This document shows positions 27,870-36,149 of a stretch of 64,000 nucleotides of DNA, one piece after another (the first letter of the stretch is position 1; every line of letters begins with the position of its first letter). The stretch is from Oceanihabitans sediminis. GTDB lineage: Bacteria; Bacteroidota; Bacteroidia; Flavobacteriales; Flavobacteriaceae. Location of the stretch: the NCBI RefSeq assembly GCF_003337215.1, contig NZ_QPIG01000001.1, forward strand, positions 682,001-746,000, written 5' to 3'. The notes under the pieces were generated by a model that was given only the letters and a program-made list of their open reading frames with translations, was not told where the DNA came from and made no database searches. Made by a program: the position numbers and the translations under genes.

Positions 27870-28543
27870 TGTCTAAACTATATATTGTACCAACACCAAT
27901 TGGAAACCTTAAAGATATTACGCTTAGAGCAATTGAAGTATTAAAGGATGCAGATCTTATTTTAGCTGAAGATACACGCACCTCGGGTAAACTCTTAAAG
28001 CATTATGAAATTGCAACACCAATGCAAAGTCATCATATGCATAATGAGCATAAAACGGTAGTTGCCTTGGTTGAAAAATTAAAATCAGGAATAACTATTG
28101 CATTAATTAGTGATGCAGGAACTCCAGCGATTTCAGATCCAGGATTTTTACTAACTAGAGCATGTGTTGAAAACGGAATTGAAGTAGATTGTTTACCAGG
28201 AGCAACAGCTTTTGTTCCCGCATTGGTAAATAGCGGATTGCCAAACGATAAGTTTGTTTTTGAAGGATTTCTTCCGGTAAAAAAAGGAAGGCAAACAAGA
28301 TTACTGCTTCTAGCCGAAGAAACTAGAACAATGATTTTTTATGAAAGTCCGCATAAACTAGTAAAAACACTTTCTCACTTTTCTGAATATTTTGGAGAAG
28401 ATAGACAGGTTTCCGTTTCAAGAGAACTTACCAAGTTGTACGAAGAAACACTAAGAGGAACTGCAAAAGAAGTTTTAGAACATTATACCAATAAACCTCC
28501 AAAAGGCGAAATAGTAATTGTTGTTGCAGGTAAAGGCAAATAG
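27869..28543 (+). CDS. rsmI: 16S rRNA (cytidine1402-2'-O)-methyltransferase
   Basis: A 224-residue SAM-dependent enzyme of the tetrapyrrole-methylase fold that 2'-O-methylates C1402 in the ribosomal P-site. Family blocks are LYIVPTPIGNLKDITLRAIEVL (4-25), AEDTRTSGKLLKHYEI, ISDAGTPAISDPGFLLTR and LPGATAFVPALVNSGLP. It is shorter than E. coli RsmI (286) because the C-terminal extension is missing, as usual in this phylum. It overlaps the upstream gene by one base. Confidence 0.95.
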   Translation: MSKLYIVPTPIGNLKDITLRAIEVLKDADLILAEDTRTSGKLLKHYEIATPMQSHHMHNEHKTVVALVEKLKSGITIALISDAGTPAISDPGFLLTRACVENGIEVDCLPGATAFVPALVNSGLPNDKFVFEGFLPVKKGRQTRLLLLAEETRTMIFYESPHKLVKTLSHFSEYFGEDRQVSVSRELTKLYEETLRGTAKEVLEHYTNKPPKGEIVIVVAGKGK

Positions 28544-28572
28544 CAAATTTTCGCACTGTAAAACACTAATTT

Positions 28573-29145
28573 ATGGAAGCTCTACTTCATGATATAAGAC
28601 AGTGCAGAATTTGTGAAAAAGATTTACCACATGGTCCAAGGCCGATTGTTTCAGCAAGTAAAGAATCTAAAATCATTATTATAGGTCAAGCACCAGGAAC
28701 CAAAGTGCATGCGTCTGGTATTGCATGGGATGATGCAAGCGGAAAACAATTACGTAAATGGCTACATGTTTCTTCCGAAGAATTTTATGACGAAACAAAA
28801 TTCGCCATCATGCCAATGGGCTTTTGTTATCCAGGAAAAGGAAAATCTGGAGATCTGCCTCCAAGACCAGAATGTGCACCACAATGGCATGATGCACTTT
28901 TTAAAAAAATGCCCAAAGTAGAATTAATTCTTCTTATAGGTATGTATGCACAGAAATACTATTTAGAAAAAGATGCTAAGCGAACACTAACCGAAACCGT
29001 AGCGAATTTTAAGGAATACTTACCTAAATTTCTGCCCTTACCACATCCAAGCCCAAGAAACAGGTTCTGGCTTGCAAAAAATCCATGGTTTGAAAACGAA
29101 GTAATTCCGGTGTTGCAAGATAAGGTGAGCCTTATTTTAAAATAA
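28573..29145 (+). CDS. Uracil-DNA glycosylase family protein with putative [4Fe-4S] cysteines
   Basis: A 190-residue UDG-superfamily protein. The water-activating motif 1 is GQAPG (38-42) and motif 2 is HPSPRN near residue 160. Four cysteines at 11, 14, 85 and 101 (CxxC ... Cx15C) match the spacing of the iron-sulphur cluster of family-4 glycosylases. It would remove uracil from DNA. The phylogenetic group (4, 5 or a related clade) is uncertain. It lies 29 bases downstream of rsmI and could be cotranscribed with it. Confidence 0.85.
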   Translation: MEALLHDIRQCRICEKDLPHGPRPIVSASKESKIIIIGQAPGTKVHASGIAWDDASGKQLRKWLHVSSEEFYDETKFAIMPMGFCYPGKGKSGDLPPRPECAPQWHDALFKKMPKVELILLIGMYAQKYYLEKDAKRTLTETVANFKEYLPKFLPLPHPSPRNRFWLAKNPWFENEVIPVLQDKVSLILK

Positions 29146-29245
29146 ATAAGCTTTCTTAAGTTTCTGTATAGAAGTAAAGCTCTATATTTAAAATTCTGCC
29201 GTACCGATAAAGGTTTTACAAATGGTAAAGTCTAATTTTTATTGG

Positions 29246-29253
29246 TATTTTTG
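29246..29253 (+). promoter_or_regulatory. Candidate -7 box upstream of osmC
   Basis: TATTTTTG matches TAnnTTTG and lies about 87 bases before the osmC ATG. No clear -33 element. Confidence 0.4.
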
Positions 29254-29340
29254 AATAAATTAGAAGCTGAGGTTTGTTATAGATTAAATGAAGAAGAACT
29301 TTGGCAAATTTCAATAATTATTAATTTAAAAAATATAAAA

Positions 29341-29763
29341 ATGACAAACAAAGTATCAACACACTGGAAAGGAAATATGCAATTTGAATCTGATAATCCT
29401 AACGGAAAAACAGTTTTAATGGATACAACTCCAGAAAATGGCGGACACAGTTCTGGATTAAGTCCTAAAGCAATGATGCTTTCTTCTTTAGCAGGTTGCT
29501 CTGGTTTAGATGTAGTTTCCGTTTTAGATAAAATGAAAGTGAAAATTGCTGATTTTAGAATGGATGCCTACGGTGAATTAACCGAAGAACACCCTAAGTA
29601 TTACCATACCGTTACTTTAGAATATCACTTTTATGGCGAAGATTTAGATGAAAAGAAAATTAAAAGAGCTGTAGACTTATCTATTGAAAAATACTGTGGT
29701 GTTATGGAAATGTTTCGCAAGTTTGCAAACGTGAAAACCTCCATTCACTATCACAACAAATAA
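29341..29763 (+). CDS. OsmC/Ohr-family peroxiredoxin-like protein
   Basis: A 140-residue OsmC-fold protein. The two redox cysteines of the family are Cys53 (SSLAGCSGLDVV) and Cys119 (SIEKYCGVMEMF), separated by the expected distance. OsmC/Ohr proteins reduce organic peroxides. I use the ATG at 29341; the open frame continues upstream to 29242, but that part has no family resemblance and contains a promoter-like element. It is transcribed alone. A palindromic sequence without a T-run follows it. Confidence 0.9.
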   Translation: MTNKVSTHWKGNMQFESDNPNGKTVLMDTTPENGGHSSGLSPKAMMLSSLAGCSGLDVVSVLDKMKVKIADFRMDAYGELTEEHPKYYHTVTLEYHFYGEDLDEKKIKRAVDLSIEKYCGVMEMFRKFANVKTSIHYHNK

Positions 29764-29794
29764 AATTACCCTTTAATTTATCAAAATTTCATTC

Positions 29795-29817
29795 TAGGAG
29801 CTTTTTAAAAGCTCCTA
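29795..29817. repeat. Perfect palindrome between osmC and recJ
   Basis: TAGGAGCTTTT and AAAAGCTCCTA are separated by a single base. There is no T-run beyond it. It could be a hairpin in the mRNA or a weak terminator. Confidence 0.55.
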
Positions 29818-29839
29818 AGGATAAAAATGTTGTAGACTT

Positions 29840-31531
29840 ATGCGTTGGACTATTAAGCCAAATCCAGAAAAAGCCAAATTAGAAAACCTACAAAAAGCAC
29901 TACAAGTAGATGAAGTTGTAGCTACTTTGTTGTTGCAACGTGGTATTGAAACTTTTGAAGATGCTAAATCTTTTTTCAGACCTAGTTTAGACGACTTACA
30001 CGATCCGTATTTAATGAAAGATATGGATGTTGCTGTAACTCGTATTGAGCAAGCTTTATCTAATAATGAAAATATATTAGTGTATGGTGATTATGATGTA
30101 GATGGAACCACTTCTGTGGCATTAATGTCTTCTTACTTAAGAACAAAAACAGAGCAGGTTGCTACTTATATTCCAGACAGGTATGATGAAGGTTACGGTG
30201 TTTCCTTTAAGGGAATTGACTTTGCACATGACAATGATTTTTCATTAATCATTGCACTAGACTGTGGTATTAAGGCTATTGATAAAGTTGCATATGCCAA
30301 AGAAAAAGGTATCGATTTTATTATTTGTGATCACCATAGACCAGGAGATAATATCCCAGATGCCGTTGCTGTTTTAGACCCTAAAAGAGAAGATTGTAAT
30401 TACCCTTATAAAGAACTTTGTGGTTGTGGTGTTGGCTTTAAACTCATTCAGGCATTAGCTTCTAAAGAAGGAAAGCCTGTTGAAGCATTAAGTGAGTATA
30501 TGGATTTGGTTGCAACTGCAATTGGTGCAGATATTGTTCCTATTACAGGTGAAAACAGGGTGCTTGCTTATTATGGTCTGCAAGTAATAAACAAATCACC
30601 AAGACCAGGAATTCAAGCTATTATCAGTCAAACTAATAAAAAGGAACTAACTATTACAGATGTTGTTTTTATTGTAGCTCCAAGAATTAATGCCGCTGGA
30701 AGAATGAAGCACGGTAATCATGCTGTTACTTTATTAACGGAAAAAGATTTTGAATCAGCTACAAAATATGCATCAGAAATAGAAAGCTATAACAGCGATA
30801 GAAAAGAAACAGATAAAAGAATTACCGAGGAAGCACTTCAACAAATTGAAGAAAACAAGGAGCAAGAAGGATTTACCACGGTGGTATATCATGAGTCTTG
30901 GCATAAAGGAATTATTGGGATTGTTGCCTCAAGGTTAATTGAAACGTATTATCGCCCAACCTTGGTGTTTACCAAAAGTGGTGATATGTTAGCGGCTTCT
31001 GCTCGTTCGGTTTCTGGCTTTGATGTATACAATGCTTTAGAAGCTTGTTCCGAGCATATTGAACAGTTTGGAGGTCATAAGTATGCTGCAGGATTAACAC
31101 TAAAAGAAGAAAACTACGAAGCCTTTAAACAGGCCTTTGAAGATGTTGTTTCTAAAACCATAGATAAAACCCTTTTAGTTCCTGAAGTAAAAATAGATAT
31201 GAAGATTGAATTAGCTCAGGTAAATGATAAGTTATGGCGAATTATCAAGCAGTTTGCGCCATTTGGACCTGGAAATATGACGCCAATTTTCATGACAGAA
31301 GATTTAGTTGATACCGGATATGGTAAATGTGTTGGTGATGACGATAAGCATCTGCGAATTACTGTTACTCAGCAACAAGCAGATAGAGTAGTTTGTATCG
31401 GATTTAATTTAGGAGATAAACTTCCGCTTATAAAAGACAAAAAACTATTTAAAGCGGTTTATTCTGTTGATGAAAATCATTGGCAAGGAAATGTGTCACT
31501 TCAGTTAAAATTAAGGGATATTAAAAAATAA
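29840..31531 (+). CDS. recJ: Single-stranded-DNA-specific 5'-3' exonuclease RecJ
   Basis: A 563-residue DHH-family exonuclease used in recombination, base-excision and mismatch repair. DHH motifs are VYGDYDVDGTTS (about 83-94), IIALDCGIKA, and IICDHHRPGD (about 154-163). The DHHA1 part contains HKGIIGIVASRL and FGGHKYAAG, and an OB-fold C-terminal domain follows (about 455-563). Length is normal. It lies downstream of osmC without a terminator of the T-run type. Confidence 0.96.
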   Translation: MRWTIKPNPEKAKLENLQKALQVDEVVATLLLQRGIETFEDAKSFFRPSLDDLHDPYLMKDMDVAVTRIEQALSNNENILVYGDYDVDGTTSVALMSSYLRTKTEQVATYIPDRYDEGYGVSFKGIDFAHDNDFSLIIALDCGIKAIDKVAYAKEKGIDFIICDHHRPGDNIPDAVAVLDPKREDCNYPYKELCGCGVGFKLIQALASKEGKPVEALSEYMDLVATAIGADIVPITGENRVLAYYGLQVINKSPRPGIQAIISQTNKKELTITDVVFIVAPRINAAGRMKHGNHAVTLLTEKDFESATKYASEIESYNSDRKETDKRITEEALQQIEENKEQEGFTTVVYHESWHKGIIGIVASRLIETYYRPTLVFTKSGDMLAASARSVSGFDVYNALEACSEHIEQFGGHKYAAGLTLKEENYEAFKQAFEDVVSKTIDKTLLVPEVKIDMKIELAQVNDKLWRIIKQFAPFGPGNMTPIFMTEDLVDTGYGKCVGDDDKHLRITVTQQQADRVVCIGFNLGDKLPLIKDKKLFKAVYSVDENHWQGNVSLQLKLRDIKK

Positions 31532-31612
31532 ATTTTAATGAAACAGTAGCAATTGAAGCTGTGTTCTAAGGTTTCAACCTAAACCAATAAAAGTGTGATT
31601 TAAAAGGGAGAA

Positions 31613-32365
31613 TTAATATTCTTTTAATTCCATTTTCTCCCCATCAAAAACTCCGTAGGTATAATATTGTATCCAATCACCAAGATTAATGTATTTGGAG
31701 TTTTTACTTATATCAATATTCAACGGTAAATGCCTGTGGCCAAATACATAATAGTCTCTGTGTTTTTCTTCTTGTTTTTTCTTGCAATATTGTACTAACC
31801 ACTCATTTTCTTCCCCTAAAAATTTAGCATCATCATCGCCAGAAATTAGTTTGTTTTTAACCGACATATATTGGGCTAACTTTACGCCTAAATCTGGGTG
31901 TAGCCAACGAAATAACCATTTACTAAACGGATTGGTAAACACTTTTTTCATGCGTTTATACCCTTTGTCTCCAGGACCTAATCCGTCACCATGACCAATT
32001 AAAAAAGTCTTATTGTTAAAAGTAAATTCTTTCGGGTGGAGGTATACAGGAATGTTTAGTTCTTCTTCAAAATAACCATTCATCCAAAGATCATGATTTC
32101 CAACAAAATAATGAATAGGAATTCCAGAGTCGCTAATTTCAGCTAGCTTACCAAGGGTTCTTGTAAAACCTTTTGGAACTACTGTTTTATATTCAAACCA
32201 AAAATCGAACATATCTCCCATTAAAAAAATGGCAGCAGCATCCTGTTTTACTTCATCTAACCAAGCTACAAATTTCTTTTCACGTGGAAGAGATTGTTCG
32301 TGTGTTGGTGCCCCAAGATGGTTGTCGGAAGCGAAATAGATTTTTTTTCCTTTTGGAATATTCAT
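31613..32365 (-). CDS. lpxH: UDP-2,3-diacylglucosamine diphosphatase-like metallophosphoesterase
   Basis: A 250-residue calcineurin-like phosphoesterase. The metal motifs are in order: ASDNHLGAP (13-21), GDMFDFWFEY, VGNHDLWMNG, LIGHGDGLGPGDKGYK and VFGHRHLPL. This is the LpxH arrangement, in which the enzyme cleaves UDP-diacylglucosamine to lipid X in lipid A synthesis. An LpxH-like phosphatase of other function cannot be excluded by sequence alone. It is followed on the same strand upstream by queD, but the gap suggests separate units. Confidence 0.85.
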   Translation of the reverse strand: MNIPKGKKIYFASDNHLGAPTHEQSLPREKKFVAWLDEVKQDAAAIFLMGDMFDFWFEYKTVVPKGFTRTLGKLAEISDSGIPIHYFVGNHDLWMNGYFEEELNIPVYLHPKEFTFNNKTFLIGHGDGLGPGDKGYKRMKKVFTNPFSKWLFRWLHPDLGVKLAQYMSVKNKLISGDDDAKFLGEENEWLVQYCKKKQEEKHRDYYVFGHRHLPLNIDISKNSKYINLGDWIQYYTYGVFDGEKMELKEY

Positions 32366-32446
32366 GAAGTAAATATAAATAAATTAGCCTCTATTTAACG
32401 AATGATTTATCGGAATTGCTCTATAGTAGGGGCTTCCGAATAAAAA

Positions 32447-32896
32447 CTAGTTATCAGATGCAAACCACTCGGCAAAACTGCTGTCTGTTTCCTGAAGTCT
32501 TAAAGAAAATAGAGAAATATGACTTGGTAATTGTTTTTTTATTTTTTCAGCAAAATCAATAACCATCATTTCACTTGTTGGTTGATAATCTACTAAAAGT
32601 ACGCTGTGATCTCTGTCTGCAAGCTCTTTAGCTAGTTCTATATGTGGGGTGTTTTTATTAAAAACAGTGGCGTGATCAAAAACATCTACGATTTCGTTTT
32701 TCACTATTTTTTTAAGATCACCAAAATCTATAACCATCCCGTATTTAACGTTATCTTTATCAGAAATAGGTGTTCCAATTACTGTTACAGACAATTTATA
32801 ACTGTGCCCATGTACGTTTTTACACTTTCCATCATAGCCATAAAGTGCGTGACCTGTTTCGAAAGAAAATTGCTTTGTGATTCTAATTTTACTCAT
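32447..32896 (-). CDS. queD: 6-carboxy-tetrahydropterin synthase (QueD) / PTPS family
   Basis: A 149-residue zinc enzyme. Zn ligands are expected in FSFETGHALYG and in KNVHGHSYKLSV (HxH), and the catalytic Cys of QueD lies just before (GKCKNVHGH). A conserved DHATVF block is in the middle, and Glu in the RLQETDSSFAEW end binds the pterin. It makes the queuosine precursor from dihydroneopterin triphosphate. It may instead serve as a PTPS-like biopterin enzyme, but the CxxxHGH motif favours QueD. It is divergent from the 2OG oxygenase gene. Confidence 0.9.
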   Translation of the reverse strand: MSKIRITKQFSFETGHALYGYDGKCKNVHGHSYKLSVTVIGTPISDKDNVKYGMVIDFGDLKKIVKNEIVDVFDHATVFNKNTPHIELAKELADRDHSVLLVDYQPTSEMMVIDFAEKIKKQLPSHISLFSLRLQETDSSFAEWFASDN

Positions 32897-32916
32897 TGTA
32901 AACTTTATTATGTTTG

Positions 32917-32924
32917 CAAAGATA
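32917..32924 (-). promoter_or_regulatory. Candidate -7 box upstream of queD
   Basis: On the minus strand TATCTTTG matches TAnnTTTG and lies 20 bases before the queD start. Confidence 0.5.
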
Positions 32925-32955
32925 CGTGTTTTGTCAAAGCAATTGATTTTTAGAT

Positions 32956-32963
32956 TACATTTG
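32956..32963 (+). promoter_or_regulatory. Candidate -7 box upstream of the 2OG-Fe(II) oxygenase
   Basis: TACATTTG matches TAnnTTTG and lies 28 bases before the start at 32992. Confidence 0.5.
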
Positions 32964-32991
32964 CCCGCTTTTTTTAAAAAAATACAATTAA

Positions 32992-33633
32992 ATGAGTCAG
33001 ATTTTTGAAGAAATACCTTTTGTTGAAAACCCTCAATACGAGCGAATTATTGCTGATATTCTAGAGCAAAAATACAGTATAATTGAAGACTTTTTTACAG
33101 ATGAAGAGGTGGTTATTTTAAGAGATTCTTTAATAGAAAAACAGGCAGAAGATGCATTTAAAAAGGCAGCTATTGGTAATCGAATAAACGAAGTTATTGT
33201 AAAGTCTATTCGAGGAGATGTTATTTTGTGGATAGATGAAAAAAACACCAATGACGCCGAAAAAATATTCTTTAATAAGGTAAATAACCTAGTTGACTAT
33301 TTGAATAAAACTTGTTTTCTAGGGATTCTGTACAAAGAGTTTCATTATGCTTTATACCCAGAAGGCACTTTTTATAAAAGGCATATTGACACTTTTCAAA
33401 ATGACGACAGGCGAAAACTTTCTATTGTTTGTTATCTAAATGAAGATGGTTGGTTACCAGAAAATGGCGGGGAACTAGTATTGTATTTAGATGAAAATGG
33501 AAAAGAAACCGAAAAGGTCATTTATCCGTTTCCTGGTCGTATGGTGATTTTTGAAAGTCAGATTATAGAACACGAAGTAAAACCTGTAAAAACTGAGAGG
33601 TTGAGTATTACAGGTTGGTTAAAAACGCGCTAA
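32992..33633 (+). CDS. 2-oxoglutarate-Fe(II) oxygenase (PHD/P4H-like)
   Basis: A 213-residue dioxygenase. The facial triad is visible as HxD in FYKRHIDTFQND (about 131-133) and the distal His in IIEHEVKPV (about 197), and the 2OG-binding Arg is in TERLSITGW. The fold resembles the prolyl-4-hydroxylase/SM-20 group. The substrate is not known; bacterial PHDs can hydroxylate EF-Tu or other proteins, and this is only a possibility here. It is a single gene, its stop one base from the minus-strand mini-gene. Confidence 0.85.
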   Translation: MSQIFEEIPFVENPQYERIIADILEQKYSIIEDFFTDEEVVILRDSLIEKQAEDAFKKAAIGNRINEVIVKSIRGDVILWIDEKNTNDAEKIFFNKVNNLVDYLNKTCFLGILYKEFHYALYPEGTFYKRHIDTFQNDDRRKLSIVCYLNEDGWLPENGGELVLYLDENGKETEKVIYPFPGRMVIFESQIIEHEVKPVKTERLSITGWLKTR

Positions 33634-33634
33634 A

Positions 33635-33730
33635 CTATCTTTTTCTACGATTATAAATGTAAATTATAACAAGTACGATAGCTAATACTAGAAACAGTCC
33701 GTTTCCGCTTAAAAAGTTTAAAACATCCAT
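33635..33730 (-). CDS. 31-residue single-pass membrane micro-protein
   Basis: On the minus strand an ATG at 33730 opens a 31-codon frame. It encodes a short N-terminus, one membrane helix (about residues 12-26; LFLVLAIVLVIIYIY) and a basic tail NRRKR, then TAG. Its start is one base after the stop of the 55-residue mini-gene upstream, a spacing typical of coupled genes. The positive tail predicts an N-out, C-in orientation. I do not recognise it. Tiny proteins like this often sit in membrane complexes; the context after a MATE transporter is suggestive only. It could be a chance frame, but codon use and position argue for a gene. Confidence 0.65.
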   Translation of the reverse strand: MDVLNFLSGNGLFLVLAIVLVIIYIYNRRKR

Positions 33731-33731
33731 A

Positions 33732-33899
33732 TTATTCTTTTTTGTTTTTGTTATACCTATAAATAAGATAGGCGAGTGTTACTAATATTACAAAAGGTAG
33801 CATCGAACCAATAAATACGCCAACTCCGTAAGCGGCATCTGGGGCTTTATTTAGTTTTTCATTGATGTCTACTTCTTGTAAAAGTGCTAAAAATTTCAT
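33732..33899 (-). CDS. 55-residue single-pass membrane mini-protein
   Basis: On the minus strand an ATG at 33899 opens a 55-codon frame with a polar N-terminal part (MKFLALLQEVDINEKLNKAP), a membrane helix from about 25 to 47 (GVGVFIGSMLPFVILVTLAYLIY) and a strongly basic tail KNKKE. It begins 27 bases after the MATE gene stop and ends one base before the start of the 31-residue gene. The three genes thus look like one transcription unit. I do not recognise a family. A role as a small accessory or regulatory subunit of the transporter is possible but is pure inference. Confidence 0.7.
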   Translation of the reverse strand: MKFLALLQEVDINEKLNKAPDAAYGVGVFIGSMLPFVILVTLAYLIYRYNKNKKE

Positions 33900-33926
33900 T
33901 TTATATTTTGTTAGCTTCCGTCAAAT

Positions 33927-35261
33927 TTAATCCTTTTGTGAAAGTAGTAAAAATTCTTTTCTAAATTTTACAATTAAAGGTAATCCTCTAGCAGCAATCC
34001 ATAGGGTAAAAGCTATAAAAATAGCGTATAATTTACAGTTGAAATAATCTAAAACAAGTAGTACTGGTACAAACACAATAAATGTTGAAAAGAGCAGGAT
34101 GTTTCTAAGGTATTTCATCTTACCTAGTCCTTTGAAAATTCCGTCAAATATAAATGCTAAAGCACAAAGCGGTTGCATCGCTAGTACGATCCAAAAAATG
34201 TTGTAAAATTCTTTTAAAACCTCAGGGTCTTTGGTGAAAACTGTTCCTAGCGGAAAGTATAAAAATGCGCCAATTACGGCGATAATGCTTCCGGCGATAA
34301 TTCCGTATTTAATAAGTTTATTACTTAGTCCTATTAGTAATCCGTATTCTTTTCCACCAAGAAGTTTTCCAGATAAAATATTTCCAGCACTAGCATAGCC
34401 ATCTATAATAAAAGCGCCAAGAAACCATAGATTTATGGCAATGGTATAGGCGGCAATCTGCTCATTACCATATCTTGTAGAAAAGGAACTTGCTAAATAA
34501 AGTGTGACGTTAAGCGCTAGTGTTCTAACAAATAAGTTTAATATCATAAGCACAAAACGTTTCATTTCTTTATTAAAAGGAAAGCTAAATCGTAAGGATA
34601 TTTCTGTTTTAGTTAATAGGAAATATGCAGAAACTAGTGCCATTAAAAATTGTGCAGCTACACTAGCATAGGCAGCACCTTTAATGTGCATAGCAGGAAT
34701 ATAACCTTCAATACCATACACTAAAATAAAGTCTAGAAGGATATTGGTTAATGCTCCAACAATAGCTATTAGCATCGGGTAGTAGGTGTTTTGTAAACCT
34801 CTAAAAGTTCCGAAAATAGCTATGGTAAATAAGGTAAAAGGAAATCCGAAAACCCGAATTCTATAGTAGTCTACGCTATAGCTTAGAATTACATCGGAAG
34901 CATTATAGAGTTTAAAAATACTTTCGGCAAAAGGATAGGTACTAATTATAATTAAGATGCTTAGTGAAGTAATAATAAAAATAGCTTGAGCCGGAAGATT
35001 TTTAACTGCATCTAAATTATCTGCACCAACATACTGCGAAACGATAGAAGAAATAGCACTTCTTGTTTGCCCTAATACCCAAATAAGCATTGATAAAAAT
35101 GTTCCAACAATTCCAACAGCTGCCAAAGATTCGGTTCCATTTACTTCTATATTTCCAACAATAGCAGTGTCTGTAATAGATAAAATAGGCTCTGAAATAC
35201 CAGCAATTAACGCAGGGATTGCTAGCTTATTAATATGTTTAAAGCTAATATTAGTTCGCAA
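33927..35261 (-). CDS. MATE-family efflux transporter
   Basis: A 444-residue membrane protein with twelve predicted helices in two similar halves. The N-terminal half has LAIPALIAGISEPILSITDTAIVG and GQTRSAISSIVSQYVGA, typical of MATE family transporters of the DinF/NorM kind. They export drugs or metabolites in exchange for Na+ or H+. The start is TTG at 35261, giving MRTNISFKHINKLAIPALI; no ATG precedes the first helix. It is followed closely by two mini-genes on the same strand and faces the divergent universal stress gene. Confidence 0.93.
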   Translation of the reverse strand: MRTNISFKHINKLAIPALIAGISEPILSITDTAIVGNIEVNGTESLAAVGIVGTFLSMLIWVLGQTRSAISSIVSQYVGADNLDAVKNLPAQAIFIITSLSILIIISTYPFAESIFKLYNASDVILSYSVDYYRIRVFGFPFTLFTIAIFGTFRGLQNTYYPMLIAIVGALTNILLDFILVYGIEGYIPAMHIKGAAYASVAAQFLMALVSAYFLLTKTEISLRFSFPFNKEMKRFVLMILNLFVRTLALNVTLYLASSFSTRYGNEQIAAYTIAINLWFLGAFIIDGYASAGNILSGKLLGGKEYGLLIGLSNKLIKYGIIAGSIIAVIGAFLYFPLGTVFTKDPEVLKEFYNIFWIVLAMQPLCALAFIFDGIFKGLGKMKYLRNILLFSTFIVFVPVLLVLDYFNCKLYAIFIAFTLWIAARGLPLIVKFRKEFLLLSQKD

Positions 35262-35315
35262 GGGTCTAAATTTATTTTGAAATGCTAAAGGTCGTAACTT
35301 TTATTATTAAATCTG

Positions 35316-35323
35316 TATTTTTG
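35316..35323 (+). promoter_or_regulatory. Candidate -7 box upstream of the universal stress gene
   Basis: TATTTTTG matches TAnnTTTG and lies 18 bases before the start at 35342. Confidence 0.5.
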
Positions 35324-35341
35324 TAGCCTAAAAACCAAGTA

Positions 35342-36148
35342 ATGAAGAATATTTTAGTTCCTATAGGCTCCTCTAAAGACTCCAAATTCACACTGCAATA
35401 TGCAATAGACTTTGCCCAATTCATGCAAGCAAAAGTTTATGTGTTTAAGTCTTTTAGCGTTGCTCCAAAAATAGGTACAAAGATGCATGTTGATAGTATT
35501 GTAGCTAGAGAGCAGGTGGAAGATGTTAAAGAAGTTGTTGACCAAATAGACACTAAAGGTGTTAGCTTAGAAATATTATCTGTAAAAGGAGGCGGGGTTA
35601 TTGACAGTATTGAAGAAATTAGCAAAAAAATAAATATAGATTTAATTATTGTAGGTCAAAGACCAAACGATATTTCTGAAGCGTATTACTTAGGTAGAAC
35701 TCCTGGAAATATTGTAAGGCAGTCTGATGTTCCTGTTTTAATCATTCCGGAAGCTTATGTGTATAAACCAATTGCAAAGCTTTTAACAGCAATTAAATCT
35801 GGAGTAATTAGTGAAAAGACAAATCTATTACCTCTGAAAGAAGTTTTAGAAAGATTTGAAGCTAAAATGCATTTATTGCAAGTAAAAACCCAAGATTTTT
35901 CTGCTAAAGATTCTGTAGTGAATACAGAACTTAAAGCCATGACATCTTCTTCTAATATCAGTGAAAATGCTACTTTATTTCAAGGAGTTTTAGAGCATTT
36001 AAATAGTCAGAAACCAGATGCTATATGTGTAATTAGACGAAAGAGAGGTTTCTTTAAAAAACTTTGGGAGAAAAACACCATCAATACTATTAAGAAAATA
36101 GATTTTGAAAGCCGCGTACCGCTTCTAGTCTTAAAAGAAGCAGAATAG
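35342..36148 (+). CDS. Universal stress protein (UspA) family
   Basis: A 268-residue protein with a clear N-terminal Usp domain (1-140): ILVPIGSSKDSKFTLQYAIDFA at the start and LIIVGQRPNDISEAYYLGRTPGNIVRQSDVPVLIIPE at the end. The latter contains the G2xG9xG(S/T)-like ATP motif in altered form (VGQRPN in place of GxxG). The C-terminal half (about 145-268) is a diverged second Usp-like domain. Likely a cytoplasmic stress or dormancy regulator. It is a single gene converging with the hydrolase, with one base between stops. Confidence 0.85.
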   Translation: MKNILVPIGSSKDSKFTLQYAIDFAQFMQAKVYVFKSFSVAPKIGTKMHVDSIVAREQVEDVKEVVDQIDTKGVSLEILSVKGGGVIDSIEEISKKINIDLIIVGQRPNDISEAYYLGRTPGNIVRQSDVPVLIIPEAYVYKPIAKLLTAIKSGVISEKTNLLPLKEVLERFEAKMHLLQVKTQDFSAKDSVVNTELKAMTSSSNISENATLFQGVLEHLNSQKPDAICVIRRKRGFFKKLWEKNTINTIKKIDFESRVPLLVLKEAE

Positions 36149-36149
36149 C

